The notes: generated by a model from the sequence alone, not told the origin. A stretch of 64,000 nucleotides of DNA from Shimia_B sp038528385 (GCA_038528385.1 JBCBET010000005.1:132084-196083); one strand, 5' to 3'; positions 26,226-35,476 are shown, numbered from the stretch's first letter. Numbers and translations are program-made.

Positions 26226-27251
26226 ATGACCGACGTTCACATCCGAACCGAGGGCCGCGCAGGCTGGATCACGCTCGATCGTCCCGCCGCGCTCAATGCC
26301 CTGACGCACGCCATGTGCCTCGAAATCGAAGAGGCGATCACGGCCTGGGCGGGCGATGACAGCGTGGACCACATCGTCATCGACGCGGCCGGCGACAAGG
26401 CTTTCTGCGCGGGCGGCGACATCGCGGAGATGTATGCCACGGGCAAGGCGGGCGACTATGCCTACGGCCGCCGCTTCTGGACCGACGAATACCGCCTCAA
26501 CGCCAAGCTAAAGCTCTACCCCAAGCCCATCGTCACCTTTCTCCACGGCTTCACCATGGGTGGCGGCGTGGGCGTGGGCTGCCATGCCTCGCACCGGATC
26601 GTCTGCGAAAGCTCCCAGATCGCCATGCCGGAGGTCTCCATCGGCCTCCTGCCCGATGTGGGGGGCTCGCTCATCCTCGCCCACGCGCCGGGGCGCACGG
26701 GCGATTACCTCGCCGTCACCGCCGCGCGCATGTCCGCCGGGGACGCGATCTATGCGGGCTTCGCCGATCATTTCGTGCCTGAAGCGGACTGGCCCGCGCT
26801 CAAGGACAGGCTCCGCGAGGAGCTGGACCTGCCCCGGCACGCTGCGCCCGAGGCACCGCTCGCGGAACATCAGGACGCACTCGGGCAGTACTTCGCGGGC
26901 GCGGGGCCAGCCGACATCCTGCGCAGCCTCGAGGGCGTGGAGGATCCCTTCCTCGCGGAGGCAGCGCGGCGCATGCGGCGCCATTCCCCGCTCGCCATGG
27001 CCTGCGCGCTCGAGGCGGTCCGCCGCCTGCGCTCGACGGAAGACATCACCCGCGCGCTCGAGCTCGAATACCGCTTCACGCACCGCGCGATGGAGCACGG
27101 CGATTTCATCGAGGGCATCCGCGCGCAGATCATCGACAAGGACAAGAGCCCGCGCTGGCGGCAGGGCGTCGACACGCTGTCGGCGGCGGAGGTGAGCGCG
27201 ATGCTCCGTCCCCTCGGCGCCGACACACTGAACCTGGAGGACCCGGCATGA
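26226..27251 (+). CDS. 3-Hydroxyisobutyryl-CoA hydrolase (crotonase superfamily)
   Basis: A 341-aa protein of the longer ECH_2 type, beyond the ~260 aa of enoyl-CoA hydratases. It carries DKAFCAGGDIAEMY and FLHGFTMGGGVGVGCHASHRI for the oxyanion hole, then MPEVSIGLLPDVGGS, whose glutamate and aspartate are the catalytic pair in HIBYL-CoA hydrolases. It would release 3-hydroxyisobutyrate in valine catabolism. I start at the ATG at 26226 (MTDVHIRTEG), not the GTG four codons earlier. Its end overlaps the mmsB start by 4 bp (ATGA). Confidence 0.92.
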   Translation: MTDVHIRTEGRAGWITLDRPAALNALTHAMCLEIEEAITAWAGDDSVDHIVIDAAGDKAFCAGGDIAEMYATGKAGDYAYGRRFWTDEYRLNAKLKLYPKPIVTFLHGFTMGGGVGVGCHASHRIVCESSQIAMPEVSIGLLPDVGGSLILAHAPGRTGDYLAVTAARMSAGDAIYAGFADHFVPEADWPALKDRLREELDLPRHAAPEAPLAEHQDALGQYFAGAGPADILRSLEGVEDPFLAEAARRMRRHSPLAMACALEAVRRLRSTEDITRALELEYRFTHRAMEHGDFIEGIRAQIIDKDKSPRWRQGVDTLSAAEVSAMLRPLGADTLNLEDPA

Positions 27252-28117
27252 AGATCGGATTTATCGGCCTCGGCAACATGGGCGCGCCCATGGCGGCCAA
27301 CCTGGTGGCGGCGGGCCATGACGTTACGGGCTTCGACACGGCCACGCGGCCCGAGGGCATCGCGATGGCGCAGACAGCACAGGGCGCAGCGGAGGGCGCC
27401 GACGTCGTCATCACGATGCTGCCCAACGGCGATATCCTCCGCGCGGTCGCCGCCGACATCCTGCCAGCCATGACCGATGGCGCCATCCTCCTCGACTGCT
27501 CCACGGTGGACGTGGCCTCCGCGCGCGACGTGGCGGTCCTCGCTGCGGAGCGCCGCGTGGCCACGCTCGACGCGCCGGTCTCCGGCGGAATCGGCGGGGC
27601 CACCAACGGGACGCTCACCTTCATGGTGGGCGGAGAAACCGCCGCCTTCGAGACCGCCAAGCCGCTCTTCGACATCATGGGCCAGAAGGCCGTCCATTGC
27701 GGTCCAGCGGGCAACGGGCAAGCCGCCAAAATCTGCAACAACATGATCCTCGGCATCACGATGATCGGCACCTGCGAGGCCTTCGCGCTGGCCGACAAGC
27801 TGGGCCTCGACCGGCAGGCGATGTTTGACGTGGTGAGCACGTCCTCGGGCTATTCGTGGTCCATGAATGCCTACTGCCCGGCTCCGGGCATCGGCCCACA
27901 AAGCCCGGCGGACAACGACTACACGCCGGGCTTCGCCGCGGCGCTGATGCTCAAGGACCTGCGCTTGTCGCAATCCGCCGCCGCCGATGCCAACGCGGAC
28001 ACGCCCCTCGGCGCGGCCGCCACGGAGCTCTACCGGCAATTCGTCGATGACGAGGGCCATGGCGGCAAGGATTTCAGCGCCATGCTGCCCCGCTTCGAGG
28101 CCCGTGGACGAGGTTAA
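27248..28117 (+). CDS. mmsB: 3-Hydroxyisobutyrate dehydrogenase
   Basis: A 289-aa beta-hydroxyacid dehydrogenase. The N-terminal NAD fold is IGFIGLGNMGAPMAANLV, the substrate signature is LDAPVSGGIGGATNGTLTFMVGG, and the catalytic lysine is in GNGQAAKICNNM. It oxidises 3-hydroxyisobutyrate to methylmalonate semialdehyde, the MmsA substrate, which matches the cluster. Overlaps the hydrolase gene by 4 bp. A Shine-Dalgarno GGAGG precedes the ATG. Confidence 0.95.
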   Translation: MKIGFIGLGNMGAPMAANLVAAGHDVTGFDTATRPEGIAMAQTAQGAAEGADVVITMLPNGDILRAVAADILPAMTDGAILLDCSTVDVASARDVAVLAAERRVATLDAPVSGGIGGATNGTLTFMVGGETAAFETAKPLFDIMGQKAVHCGPAGNGQAAKICNNMILGITMIGTCEAFALADKLGLDRQAMFDVVSTSSGYSWSMNAYCPAPGIGPQSPADNDYTPGFAAALMLKDLRLSQSAAADANADTPLGAAATELYRQFVDDEGHGGKDFSAMLPRFEARGRG

Positions 28118-28179
28118 TGGACGCGGTTGACCCCGCCTGCTATCGTGCCTGCGTCCGCGACTTAAAGAAGGAGGCTTCC

Positions 28180-28263
28180 ATGGCCACCACCACCGTCGTC
28201 GGCATCTTTATCATCGCGTTCGCAGGCCTTGGCGCCCTCTGGCTCTACCGCTCGGGCTTCTGA
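28180..28263 (+). CDS. 27-aa single-helix membrane microprotein
   Basis: An ATG at 28180 preceded by AAGAAGGAGG opens a 27-codon frame that is one hydrophobic helix (VVGIFIIAFAGLGALWLY) with a short RSGF tail. It lies between mmsB and the convergent uvrA, 62 bp after mmsB. The strong ribosome binding site and clean helix are what make it more than a random frame; ORF finders with a length cutoff miss it. Function unknown. Confidence 0.6.
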   Translation: MATTTVVGIFIIAFAGLGALWLYRSGF

Positions 28264-28266
28264 GCC

Positions 28267-31155
28267 CTACTCGGCCGCGAGTTTCCGCGCGTCGAGCATG
28301 GGCTTGAGATAGCGGCCCGTGTGGCTCTCCGGCACCTCGGCCACCTCCTCCGGTGTGCCGGTGGCCACGATCGTGCCCCCGCCATCCCCGCCCTCGGGGC
28401 CCACGTCGATGATGTGATCTGCCGTCTTGATGACGTCGAGATTGTGCTCGATGACGACGACGCTGTTGCCCTGGTCGACGAGTTCATGGAGCACCTCGAG
28501 GAGCTTCCTGACGTCCTCGAAATGCAGCCCCGTAGTGGGCTCGTCGAGGATATAGAGTGTGCGGCCCGTGGAGCGCTTTGAGAGCTCCTTTGAAAGCTTC
28601 ACGCGCTGCGCCTCGCCGCCCGAAAGCGTCGTGGCCTGCTGGCCTACCTTGATGTACCCCAGCCCCACGCGCATGAGCGCGTCCATCTTCTCGCGAATGC
28701 TCGGCACCGCCTTGAAGAACTCCTGCGCATCCTCAACCGTCATATCAAGAACGTCGGCTATGCTCTTGCCTTTGAACTGGATTTCCAGCGTCTCGCGGTT
28801 GTAGCGCTTGCCCTCGCAGGTCTCGCAGGTGACGTAGACATCCGGCAGGAAGTGCATCTCGATCTTGATGACGCCGTCGCCCTGGCAGGCCTCGCAGCGG
28901 CCCCCCTTGACGTTGAAGGAGAAGCGCCCGGGCTTGTAGCCGCGCGTCTTGGCCTCGGGCAGCCCGGCGAACCAGTCGCGGATGGGGGTGAAGGCGCCGG
29001 TGTAGGTGGCGGGGTTCGAGCGCGGCGTGCGCCCGATGGGGCGCTGGTCGATATCGATGACCTTGTCGAGATGCTCGAGCCCCTTGATCGTCTCGCAGGG
29101 CGCGGGCGTCTGACGTGCGCCGTTGAGGCGCATGGAGGCGGTCTTGAAGAGCGTTTCGATCGTCAGCGTGGACTTGCCCCCGCCGGAAACCCCCGTCACG
29201 CAGACGAACTTGCCCAGCGGGAAGTCCACCGTCACGTCCTTCAGGTTATTGCCCGAGGCCTTTACGACGGTGACCTTCTTCTTGCCCTTCTTGCCCGGGC
29301 GCCGCTCCGCGGGCACGGGGATGGAGCGCCGCCCGGCGAGGTAGTCGCCGGTGACGGATGCGTCGGTGGACATGATCTCCGCAGGCGTGCCCCGCGCCAC
29401 GACCTCGCCGCCATGGACCCCGGCCCCCGGACCGATATCGAAGACGTAATCCGCCTCCCGGATGGCCTCTTCGTCGTGCTCGACGACGATGACGGTGTTG
29501 CCTTGATCGCGGAGGTTCTTGAGCGTCGTCAGCAGGCGGTCATTATCGCGCTGGTGGAGCCCGATGGAAGGTTCGTCGAGCACGTAGAGCACGCCCGTCA
29601 GCCCCGAGCCGATCTGGGAGGCGAGCCGGATGCGCTGGCTCTCACCGCCGCTCAGCGTCCCCGAGGAGCGCGAGAGCGTGAGGTAGTCGAGGCCCACGTT
29701 GTTGAGAAAGCCCAGACGCTCTCTGATCTCCTTGAGGATCGCCCGCGCGATATCGTTCTTCTGGCGCGAGAGCGCCTCGGGCACCCCGTCGCACCATTCC
29801 AGCGCCTCGCGGATCGACATCTCCACGACCTCGCCCACGTGGCGCAGCACGACCTCTCCGTCGGTCTTCGAGCCGATCTTCACCGCGAGCGCCTCGGGGC
29901 GCAGGCGATAGCCGTCGCAGGTCCCGCAGGGGCGATTGTTCTGGTAGCGCTCGAACTCCTCGCGGATCCAGCTCGAATCCGTCTCGCGGTAGCGCCGCTC
30001 CATGTTGGGGATGACACCCTCGAAAGCGCGGGACACCTGGTAGACCCGCCCACCCTCGTCGTAGCGGAAGGCGATCTCCTCCTCGCCCGAGCCATGGAGG
30101 AAGACCTGCTGCACATGGGCTGGCAGGTCCTTCCACTTCAGCTTCTTGTCGAATTCGTAATGCCGCGCGATGGCGTCGATGGTCTGGAGGAAATACGGGC
30201 TCTTGCCCTTCCGCCAGGGCGCGAGCGCCCCATCGGCCAGCGTGATCCCCTGGTCGGGCACGACAAGGCGCTCGTCGAAGAAAAGTTCGTGCCCAAGACC
30301 GTCGCAATCAGGGCAAGCTCCGAAGGGCGCGTTGAAGGAGAAAAGGCGCGGCTCGATCTCGGGGATCGTGAAGCCGGAGACCGGGCAGGCGAAATTCTCC
30401 GAGAAGGTGATGCGCTCCGGGTCGCCCTCCTTGGGCGCCGTCTCGAGGATCGCGATCCCGTCGGCGAGATCGAGCGCGGTGCGCAGGCTGTCGGCGAGCC
30501 GTGTCTCCAGCCCCTCGCGGACGACGATCCGGTCCACGACCACGTCGATATCGTGGCGAAACTTCTTGTCGAGCGTCGGCGGGCTGTCGAGCTCGTAGAA
30601 TTCGCCGTCGACCTTCACCCGCTGGAAACCCTGCTTTCGCAGCTCGAGGAACTCCTTGCGGTACTCGCCCTTCCGGTCGCGCACGATGGGCGCGAGGAGG
30701 TAGCCACGGGTGCCCTCTTCCATCCGCATGACCTGGTCGACCATGTCCTGCACCTGCTGGGCCTCGATGGGCTGGCCTGTCGCCGGCGAATAGGGCGTGC
30801 CCGCGCGCGCGAAGAGGAGGCGCATGTAATCGTAGATCTCGGTGACCGTGCCCACGGTCGAACGCGGGTTCTTGGAGGTGGTCTTCTGCTCGATGGAGAT
30901 CGCCGGCGAGAGGCCCGAGATGTGATCGACATCGGGCTTTTCCATCATGTCGAGGAATTGCCGCGCATAGGCTGAAAGGGATTCGACATAGCGCCGCTGC
31001 CCCTCGGCATAGATCGTGTCGAACGCGAGCGAGGATTTCCCGGAGCCCGACAGCCCCGTGATGACGACGAATTCGTCGCGCGGAATGTCCACGTCGATGC
31101 CCTTGAGGTTGTGCTCTCGCGCGCCGCGCACCTCGATGAATTTCTGCTCAGCCAT
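28267..31155 (-). CDS. uvrA: Excinuclease ABC subunit A
   Basis: A 962-aa DNA damage sensor of nucleotide excision repair. Both ABC modules are intact: Walker A GLSGSGKSSLAFDT and GVSGGGKSTLTIET, signature motifs LSGGESQRI and LSGGEAQRV, and Walker B LYVLDEPSIGLH and LYILDEPTTGLH. The zinc fingers appear as FGACPDCDGLG and RCEACQGDGVIK...CETCEGKRYN. I start at the ATG at 31155 (MAEQKFIEV), with AAGGGG upstream, rather than the GTG two codons before. A consensus alphaproteobacterial LexA box lies 64 bp upstream, so SOS control is expected. Confidence 0.97.
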   Translation of the reverse strand: MAEQKFIEVRGAREHNLKGIDVDIPRDEFVVITGLSGSGKSSLAFDTIYAEGQRRYVESLSAYARQFLDMMEKPDVDHISGLSPAISIEQKTTSKNPRSTVGTVTEIYDYMRLLFARAGTPYSPATGQPIEAQQVQDMVDQVMRMEEGTRGYLLAPIVRDRKGEYRKEFLELRKQGFQRVKVDGEFYELDSPPTLDKKFRHDIDVVVDRIVVREGLETRLADSLRTALDLADGIAILETAPKEGDPERITFSENFACPVSGFTIPEIEPRLFSFNAPFGACPDCDGLGHELFFDERLVVPDQGITLADGALAPWRKGKSPYFLQTIDAIARHYEFDKKLKWKDLPAHVQQVFLHGSGEEEIAFRYDEGGRVYQVSRAFEGVIPNMERRYRETDSSWIREEFERYQNNRPCGTCDGYRLRPEALAVKIGSKTDGEVVLRHVGEVVEMSIREALEWCDGVPEALSRQKNDIARAILKEIRERLGFLNNVGLDYLTLSRSSGTLSGGESQRIRLASQIGSGLTGVLYVLDEPSIGLHQRDNDRLLTTLKNLRDQGNTVIVVEHDEEAIREADYVFDIGPGAGVHGGEVVARGTPAEIMSTDASVTGDYLAGRRSIPVPAERRPGKKGKKKVTVVKASGNNLKDVTVDFPLGKFVCVTGVSGGGKSTLTIETLFKTASMRLNGARQTPAPCETIKGLEHLDKVIDIDQRPIGRTPRSNPATYTGAFTPIRDWFAGLPEAKTRGYKPGRFSFNVKGGRCEACQGDGVIKIEMHFLPDVYVTCETCEGKRYNRETLEIQFKGKSIADVLDMTVEDAQEFFKAVPSIREKMDALMRVGLGYIKVGQQATTLSGGEAQRVKLSKELSKRSTGRTLYILDEPTTGLHFEDVRKLLEVLHELVDQGNSVVVIEHNLDVIKTADHIIDVGPEGGDGGGTIVATGTPEEVAEVPESHTGRYLKPMLDARKLAAE

Positions 31156-31218
31156 GGCCACCCCTTAATGACATCCAAGACATAGGTCCCGGACCCGCGC
31201 TCGCCAATTCGGATTTGT

Positions 31219-31233
31219 GAACGAAGCATGAAC
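31219..31233 (-). promoter_or_regulatory. LexA (SOS) box upstream of uvrA
   Basis: Read on the minus strand it is GTTC-ATGCTTC-GTTC, an exact match to the alphaproteobacterial LexA operator GTTCN7GTTC. It is 64 bp upstream of the uvrA start and ends 3 bp from the stop codon of the neighbouring transporter gene. Confidence 0.85.
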
Positions 31234-31236
31234 ATC

Positions 31237-32364
31237 TTACCTCAAGCGCCGCGTCACCGCACGCACAATCATGAGCGCGGCCACCGGCCAGAGGATGAGC
31301 AGCGCCCAGAGGCCCGCATCTCCCGTCCCCGCGATCACGAATGCGAAGATCGGCGTGCCGAGCCCGGTCCCTACATTGCCCATCTGCGCGATGGCCCCCG
31401 TGGCCCGGGCCTGATCGCCCCCGCGCGCGTTCCACGCCGGGATCGCGGCAAAGCAGGCGCCCGGGACGAGCCCCATCCCGATGAAGAGAAGGTAGCTCGC
31501 GGGCCAAAAGCCCAACGGCAGCGGCAATGCGCCGAAGAGCATGCAGAGATATCCCAGCGCCATGACCCGCCCCGGCGGCTGCGATTTGCAGAGCCAGCCC
31601 GCCGCGAAGGTCCCCGCGAGCGAGACGAGCGGCAGGATGCCCGCGAGCTCCGGACGCGCGAAGGCAGGAGGCAGGAAGGTCACCGTTGCCACGAAGAGCA
31701 GCGTGTAGATCACGAAGACGAGCGCCGGCCCCGCGAGCCGGGCGCTGCCATAGGCCTCCCGGTGCGCGGCGAAGAAGGCGATATCGGTGGGTTCCCCGCG
31801 CGTGGGCGGCAAGAGCACCCAGAGCACGACGAAGAGCAAAGCGAAGGCCGCGCCGTGGGTGAGAAAGAGCGCCTCCACCCCGCCGAGCGCCAGAAGCGGT
31901 GGAAAGACGGCGGCGGCGACGGCGAAGGCCACGCCGAAAAACATCGCCCAGATCGACATGACCACCGGGCGGTCCGCGTCGGTGGCCGCCGCGGCCATGG
32001 TGGGCGGCACGGCCACCACCAGCGCGAGATGTGAGACCCCCTCGAGCGCACGCAAGAGCAACATCGGCAGGTAAGCCGGCAGCAACGCGCCCGCGAGGCT
32101 CACCGCCGATCCCAGCGCCAGCGCGCCCAGGATCACCGGACGTGTGCCCAGCCGCGCCACCAGCGCGCCGGCCACCACGCCCAGCGCGATTCCGATGGAC
32201 GACACCATGGTTACGAAGAAGGACACCGCCTGCACGCTCGCATCGTAGAGGACGGCAAGGGTTTCGAGCGTGAGCGACACCTTGATGAACTGCATCGCCG
32301 CCAGAAGGCCCACGATGAAGAGCGTGGTCACCAGGGTCCAGGACGTGCGCGCCGGAGAGTGCAT
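31237..32364 (-). CDS. Major facilitator superfamily transporter
   Basis: A 375-aa polytopic protein with about 12 hydrophobic segments, starting MHSPARTSWTLVTTLFIVGLLAAMQFIKVS. It has the MFS loop 2-3 style motif GALVARLGTRPVIL after helix 2. Substrate is unknown. I use the ATG at 32364; the upstream extension is non-hydrophobic and spans the promoter region shared with the divergent vWA gene. The stop is next to the LexA box of uvrA, so uvrA may be partly read through from this promoter as well. Confidence 0.85.
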   Translation of the reverse strand: MHSPARTSWTLVTTLFIVGLLAAMQFIKVSLTLETLAVLYDASVQAVSFFVTMVSSIGIALGVVAGALVARLGTRPVILGALALGSAVSLAGALLPAYLPMLLLRALEGVSHLALVVAVPPTMAAAATDADRPVVMSIWAMFFGVAFAVAAAVFPPLLALGGVEALFLTHGAAFALLFVVLWVLLPPTRGEPTDIAFFAAHREAYGSARLAGPALVFVIYTLLFVATVTFLPPAFARPELAGILPLVSLAGTFAAGWLCKSQPPGRVMALGYLCMLFGALPLPLGFWPASYLLFIGMGLVPGACFAAIPAWNARGGDQARATGAIAQMGNVGTGLGTPIFAFVIAGTGDAGLWALLILWPVAALMIVRAVTRRLR

Positions 32365-32474
32365 GCGCCCCCCTTCGCGCCGCTGCGGCAAGAAGGCAAG
32401 GCGCGCCGGGAAATCCTGCCTTTGCCGATGGCTCGAATCGCGCAAGTCTGCGGCTACTTGTCAGGGAGAATTTG

Positions 32475-35267
32475 ATGTCGTTCCGTTTTGTCACCGCGTT
32501 TCTATTACTCTTGGCTGCGCCGCTGGCCGCCCAGGACCGCGCCAACACCATCCTCGTCCTCGACGGGTCGGGATCGATGTGGGGCCAGATCGAAGGGGTC
32601 AACAAGATCGTCATCGCCCGCGAAGTCGTGGGCACCCTGCTCGAGGATTTCCCCGCCGAGCAGAACCTCGGCCTCACGGTCTATGGTCACCGCACCCGCG
32701 GGGATTGCAGCGATATCGAGACGGTCGTGGCCCCCGGCCAAGGCACGCTCGGTGCGATCCGTGACGCGGTCAACGGGATCAACCCTCGCGGCCGCACGCC
32801 CATGACGGACGCCATCATCAACGCCGCGCAGGCGCTGCGCTACACGGAAGAAGCCGCCACCGTCATCCTCGTCTCCGACGGCATCGAGACCTGCAATCCC
32901 GATCCCTGCGCCGCCGCCACGGCGCTCGAGGAGGCGGGCATCGACTTCACCGCCCATGTCGTGGGCTTCGACGTGACCGACCCGGAGGCACTGGCGCAGA
33001 TGCAATGCCTCGCTGGGAATACCGGCGGCCAGTTCCTCACCGCCTCGAACGCGGCAGAGCTCGGCTCCGCGCTCACGCAAGTGGCCGTGGCGCCCGAGCC
33101 CGTGATGGGCCAGGTGACGTTCGTGGCGCGCGAAGGCACGGACGGGCCGCTCCTAGAGGATGTGTCCTGGGCCGTGGTGTCCGAGACCGGCGCGGGGGAC
33201 GCCGTCTTCACGGGCTCGAACACGCTCACGCTGCGTGAAGGCAGCTACGGCGTCGCCGCGCAATGGGCGCAGACGTCGGAAACGGTGCGCCTGGATCTCT
33301 CCGTCACGGGCCAGGACATCACCCTCGAGGTGGTCTTCGAGCCTCTGCCCGACATCGTGCCCGTCACCTTCCGCGCGGTCCTCGGCGAGGAGAACGGCCC
33401 CCTCGTGGAGGGCCCAGTGGAGTGGACGCTGGGCAATGGCGCCTCGCAGACCGGCAATCCCCTGCAAGCGGATTTCGAAGAAGGCTCCTACACCGTCACG
33501 GCCTATTGGCTCGCCGCCGAGGCCGTCTCCGACCCGCGCCAGTTCATCGCCATTCCGGGCGGGCGTGAGGTGGTGATCGTCTTCGAAAAGCCCGCCCTCA
33601 CCGCCACGCTCACCGCGCCCGCGACCGCGCCCGCCGGGTCCACCATCGAGGTGGCCTGGGCCGGCCCTGGCGCGGAGGGGGACCTCGTCGCCGTCACCGA
33701 TGCGAGCCGGACGGATGTGACCTACCCCTACCGCTACGCCAACACCGCGGAGGCGGCAGAGGGGAGCCCGCTCTCGCTCCTCATGCCCACGACACCCGGC
33801 GACTACGTCGTCGAATACAGCCTCGGCGCGGGGGACGAGCGCATCGGTGCCATCCCGATCACGCTCACGGAGCCCCCGGCGAACATCACGGCGCCGGACA
33901 CCGTGACCGCGGGCGCCCGCTTCGAGGTCGCCTGGGAGGGCCCTGCATACCCGGGCGACAAGCTCGGCGTGACAGCCGCCGATGCCGAGGATGCGCACTA
34001 CCCCTACCGGTTCGACACCAGCACGGTGCCCGTGGCCGAGGGCGCGACGCTGACCCTGCAAGCGCCCACGCAAACCGGTCAGTACGTCGTCGAATATGCT
34101 TACGGGCAGGATAGCCGGCGCCTGATTGCCGTGGCGCTCGAAGTCGTGGAGGTGGCCGCCAGCCTCACCGCGCCCGAAAGCGTGGAGGCCGGCGCGACCT
34201 TCGAGGTCGCATGGACAGGCCCGGGCTATGACCGCGACAAGCTGGGGATCACCCGCGCCGATTACGAGGATGCCAGCTACCCCTACCGCTTTTCCTCTGA
34301 CACCGCCGATGTCGCCGATGGTTCCCCGCTGCGCCTCACCGCGCCCACCGAGCCGGGCGCCTACGTGGTGGAATACGTGCTGGGCCAGGACAGCTCGCGC
34401 CTCGTGGCGGTGGCCCTCGAGGTCACCGATATCGGCGCCTCTATCACCGCGCCGGGGAGCGTCCCGGCGGGATCACGCTTCGAAGTGGCCTGGACTGGTC
34501 CTGCCTATGCGCGCGACAAGCTCGGGATTACCGCTGCCGACGCCGACGACATCACCTGGCCCTACCGCTTTGCGGAGGACACCGCGGATGTCTCCGGCGG
34601 TCCCACGCTCACCCTGCTCGCGCCAACGCAGCCAGGGGAGTACGTGATCGAATACGTGCTGGGACAGGACAGTTCCCGCCTCGTCTCAGTGCCGCTCACG
34701 GTGACGGAGCTCACGGCCACCCTCACCTCGCCTGCCGAGGCGCCCGCGGGCTCCCGGGTGGAGGTGTCCTGGACAGGCCCCGGATACGCGCGCGACAAGC
34801 TCGGCATCACGGCCGCGGATTACGAGGATATCGCCTGGCCCTATCGCTTCGCCGCCGATGAGACGCCCGTCTCCGAGGGCGCGGTCGTGGACGTGCAGCT
34901 GCCCACCGCGCCGGGCGCCTACGTGCTCGAATACGTGCTGGGCCAGGACTCCAGCCGCCTCGCATCGGTGCCCATCACCGTGACGCCCGTGAGCGCCACG
35001 ATCACCGCGCCCGCCTCTGGCCCGGCGGGCGGCCAGATCGAGATCGCGTGGGAGGGCCCCGGCTACCAGCGCGATTTCATCGGGATCACGCCGTCGGATT
35101 ACGAGGATATCGCCTGGCCCTATCGCTTCGCGGAGCGGACGCGGGACCTGCCAGGGCCGGTGGTCTCGCTCACGCTGCCCGATGCGCCGGGGGAGTACGT
35201 GCTCGAATACGTCTTCGGTCTCGATAACTCGCGGCTGATGGCGGTGCCGATCACCGTGACGGAATAA
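32475..35267 (+). CDS. Secreted von Willebrand factor A protein with six tandem repeats
   Basis: A 930-aa predicted periplasmic or exported protein. A signal peptide (FLLLLAAPLAAQ, cleavage near residue 20) is followed by a vWA domain with the metal-binding MIDAS residues DGSGSM (30-35), Thr in GRTPMTDA and Asp in VSDGIETC. Two ~80-aa beta repeats follow (211-290 and 294-373), each containing a REGSYGV/EEGSYTV turn. From ~375 to the end are six ~92-aa repeats, each with the motif GPGYxRDKLGIT, YPYRF or WPYRF and PGxYVxEYVLGQDSSRL. No C-terminal anchor or sorting signal is seen. Start at ATG 32475 with GGGAGA upstream. Ligand unknown; adhesion or surface assembly is a reasonable guess. Confidence 0.88.
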   Translation: MSFRFVTAFLLLLAAPLAAQDRANTILVLDGSGSMWGQIEGVNKIVIAREVVGTLLEDFPAEQNLGLTVYGHRTRGDCSDIETVVAPGQGTLGAIRDAVNGINPRGRTPMTDAIINAAQALRYTEEAATVILVSDGIETCNPDPCAAATALEEAGIDFTAHVVGFDVTDPEALAQMQCLAGNTGGQFLTASNAAELGSALTQVAVAPEPVMGQVTFVAREGTDGPLLEDVSWAVVSETGAGDAVFTGSNTLTLREGSYGVAAQWAQTSETVRLDLSVTGQDITLEVVFEPLPDIVPVTFRAVLGEENGPLVEGPVEWTLGNGASQTGNPLQADFEEGSYTVTAYWLAAEAVSDPRQFIAIPGGREVVIVFEKPALTATLTAPATAPAGSTIEVAWAGPGAEGDLVAVTDASRTDVTYPYRYANTAEAAEGSPLSLLMPTTPGDYVVEYSLGAGDERIGAIPITLTEPPANITAPDTVTAGARFEVAWEGPAYPGDKLGVTAADAEDAHYPYRFDTSTVPVAEGATLTLQAPTQTGQYVVEYAYGQDSRRLIAVALEVVEVAASLTAPESVEAGATFEVAWTGPGYDRDKLGITRADYEDASYPYRFSSDTADVADGSPLRLTAPTEPGAYVVEYVLGQDSSRLVAVALEVTDIGASITAPGSVPAGSRFEVAWTGPAYARDKLGITAADADDITWPYRFAEDTADVSGGPTLTLLAPTQPGEYVIEYVLGQDSSRLVSVPLTVTELTATLTSPAEAPAGSRVEVSWTGPGYARDKLGITAADYEDIAWPYRFAADETPVSEGAVVDVQLPTAPGAYVLEYVLGQDSSRLASVPITVTPVSATITAPASGPAGGQIEIAWEGPGYQRDFIGITPSDYEDIAWPYRFAERTRDLPGPVVSLTLPDAPGEYVLEYVFGLDNSRLMAVPITVTE
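33597..35264 (+). repeat. Six tandem ~92-residue repeats inside the vWA gene
   Basis: Each unit begins like A-x-I/L-T-A-P, then GxxFEVAWxGPxY and ends with SSRLxAVPxxVTE. The last four are most alike (DRDKLGIT/ARDKLGIT), suggesting recent duplication; the first is most diverged. The period is about 278 bp. Confidence 0.85.
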
Positions 35268-35274
35268 TCGAAAA

Positions 35275-35296
35275 GGCGGCGGAACGATCCGCCGCC
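35275..35296. terminator. GC-rich hairpin, likely (bidirectional) terminator
   Basis: GGCGGCGGA (35275-35283) pairs perfectly with TCCGCCGCC (35288-35296) around an ACGA loop, 8 bp after the vWA stop. On the minus strand it is followed by TTTT, so it could end transcripts from both directions. Confidence 0.6.
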
Positions 35297-35392
35297 GATT
35301 AACCCTTTGTTCAGGGACGGAGGACAGGATTTCCAGACTGGGAGGGCGACAAAAGATGCGTCAGCCTCCCCCCATTTGGAAAGGCTGCCGCC

Positions 35393-35476
35393 ATGTATAC
35401 TCACCTCAATTACTTCGCCATCGCCGCATTTTCCTGGGCGAGCATCACCACGATCGCGGTGATGCTCCTAAGCTGA
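35393..35476 (+). CDS. 27-aa hydrophobic microprotein (tentative)
   Basis: An ATG at 35393 opens a 27-codon frame, MYTHLNYFAIAAFSWASITT ending IAVMLLS, that is a single hydrophobic stretch. GGAAAGG lies 9 bp upstream. It sits between the vWA gene and the convergent lpdA. Length and character match the microprotein at 28180, though the sequences differ. Could be spurious. Confidence 0.4.
   Translation: MYTHLNYFAIAAFSWASITTIAVMLLS

Noticed and set aside
28852..30975. 707-aa plus-strand frame opposite uvrA
   Set aside because: Low-complexity shadow of uvrA without a start signal or recognisable domain.
33153..34073. 306-aa minus-strand frame over the vWA gene
   Set aside because: Arg/Gly/His-rich shadow; the plus-strand vWA protein explains the sequence.
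33597..35264. Tandem repeats considered as a CRISPR-like array
   Set aside because: The period is about 278 bp, in frame and protein-coding, with no spacer/repeat alternation.
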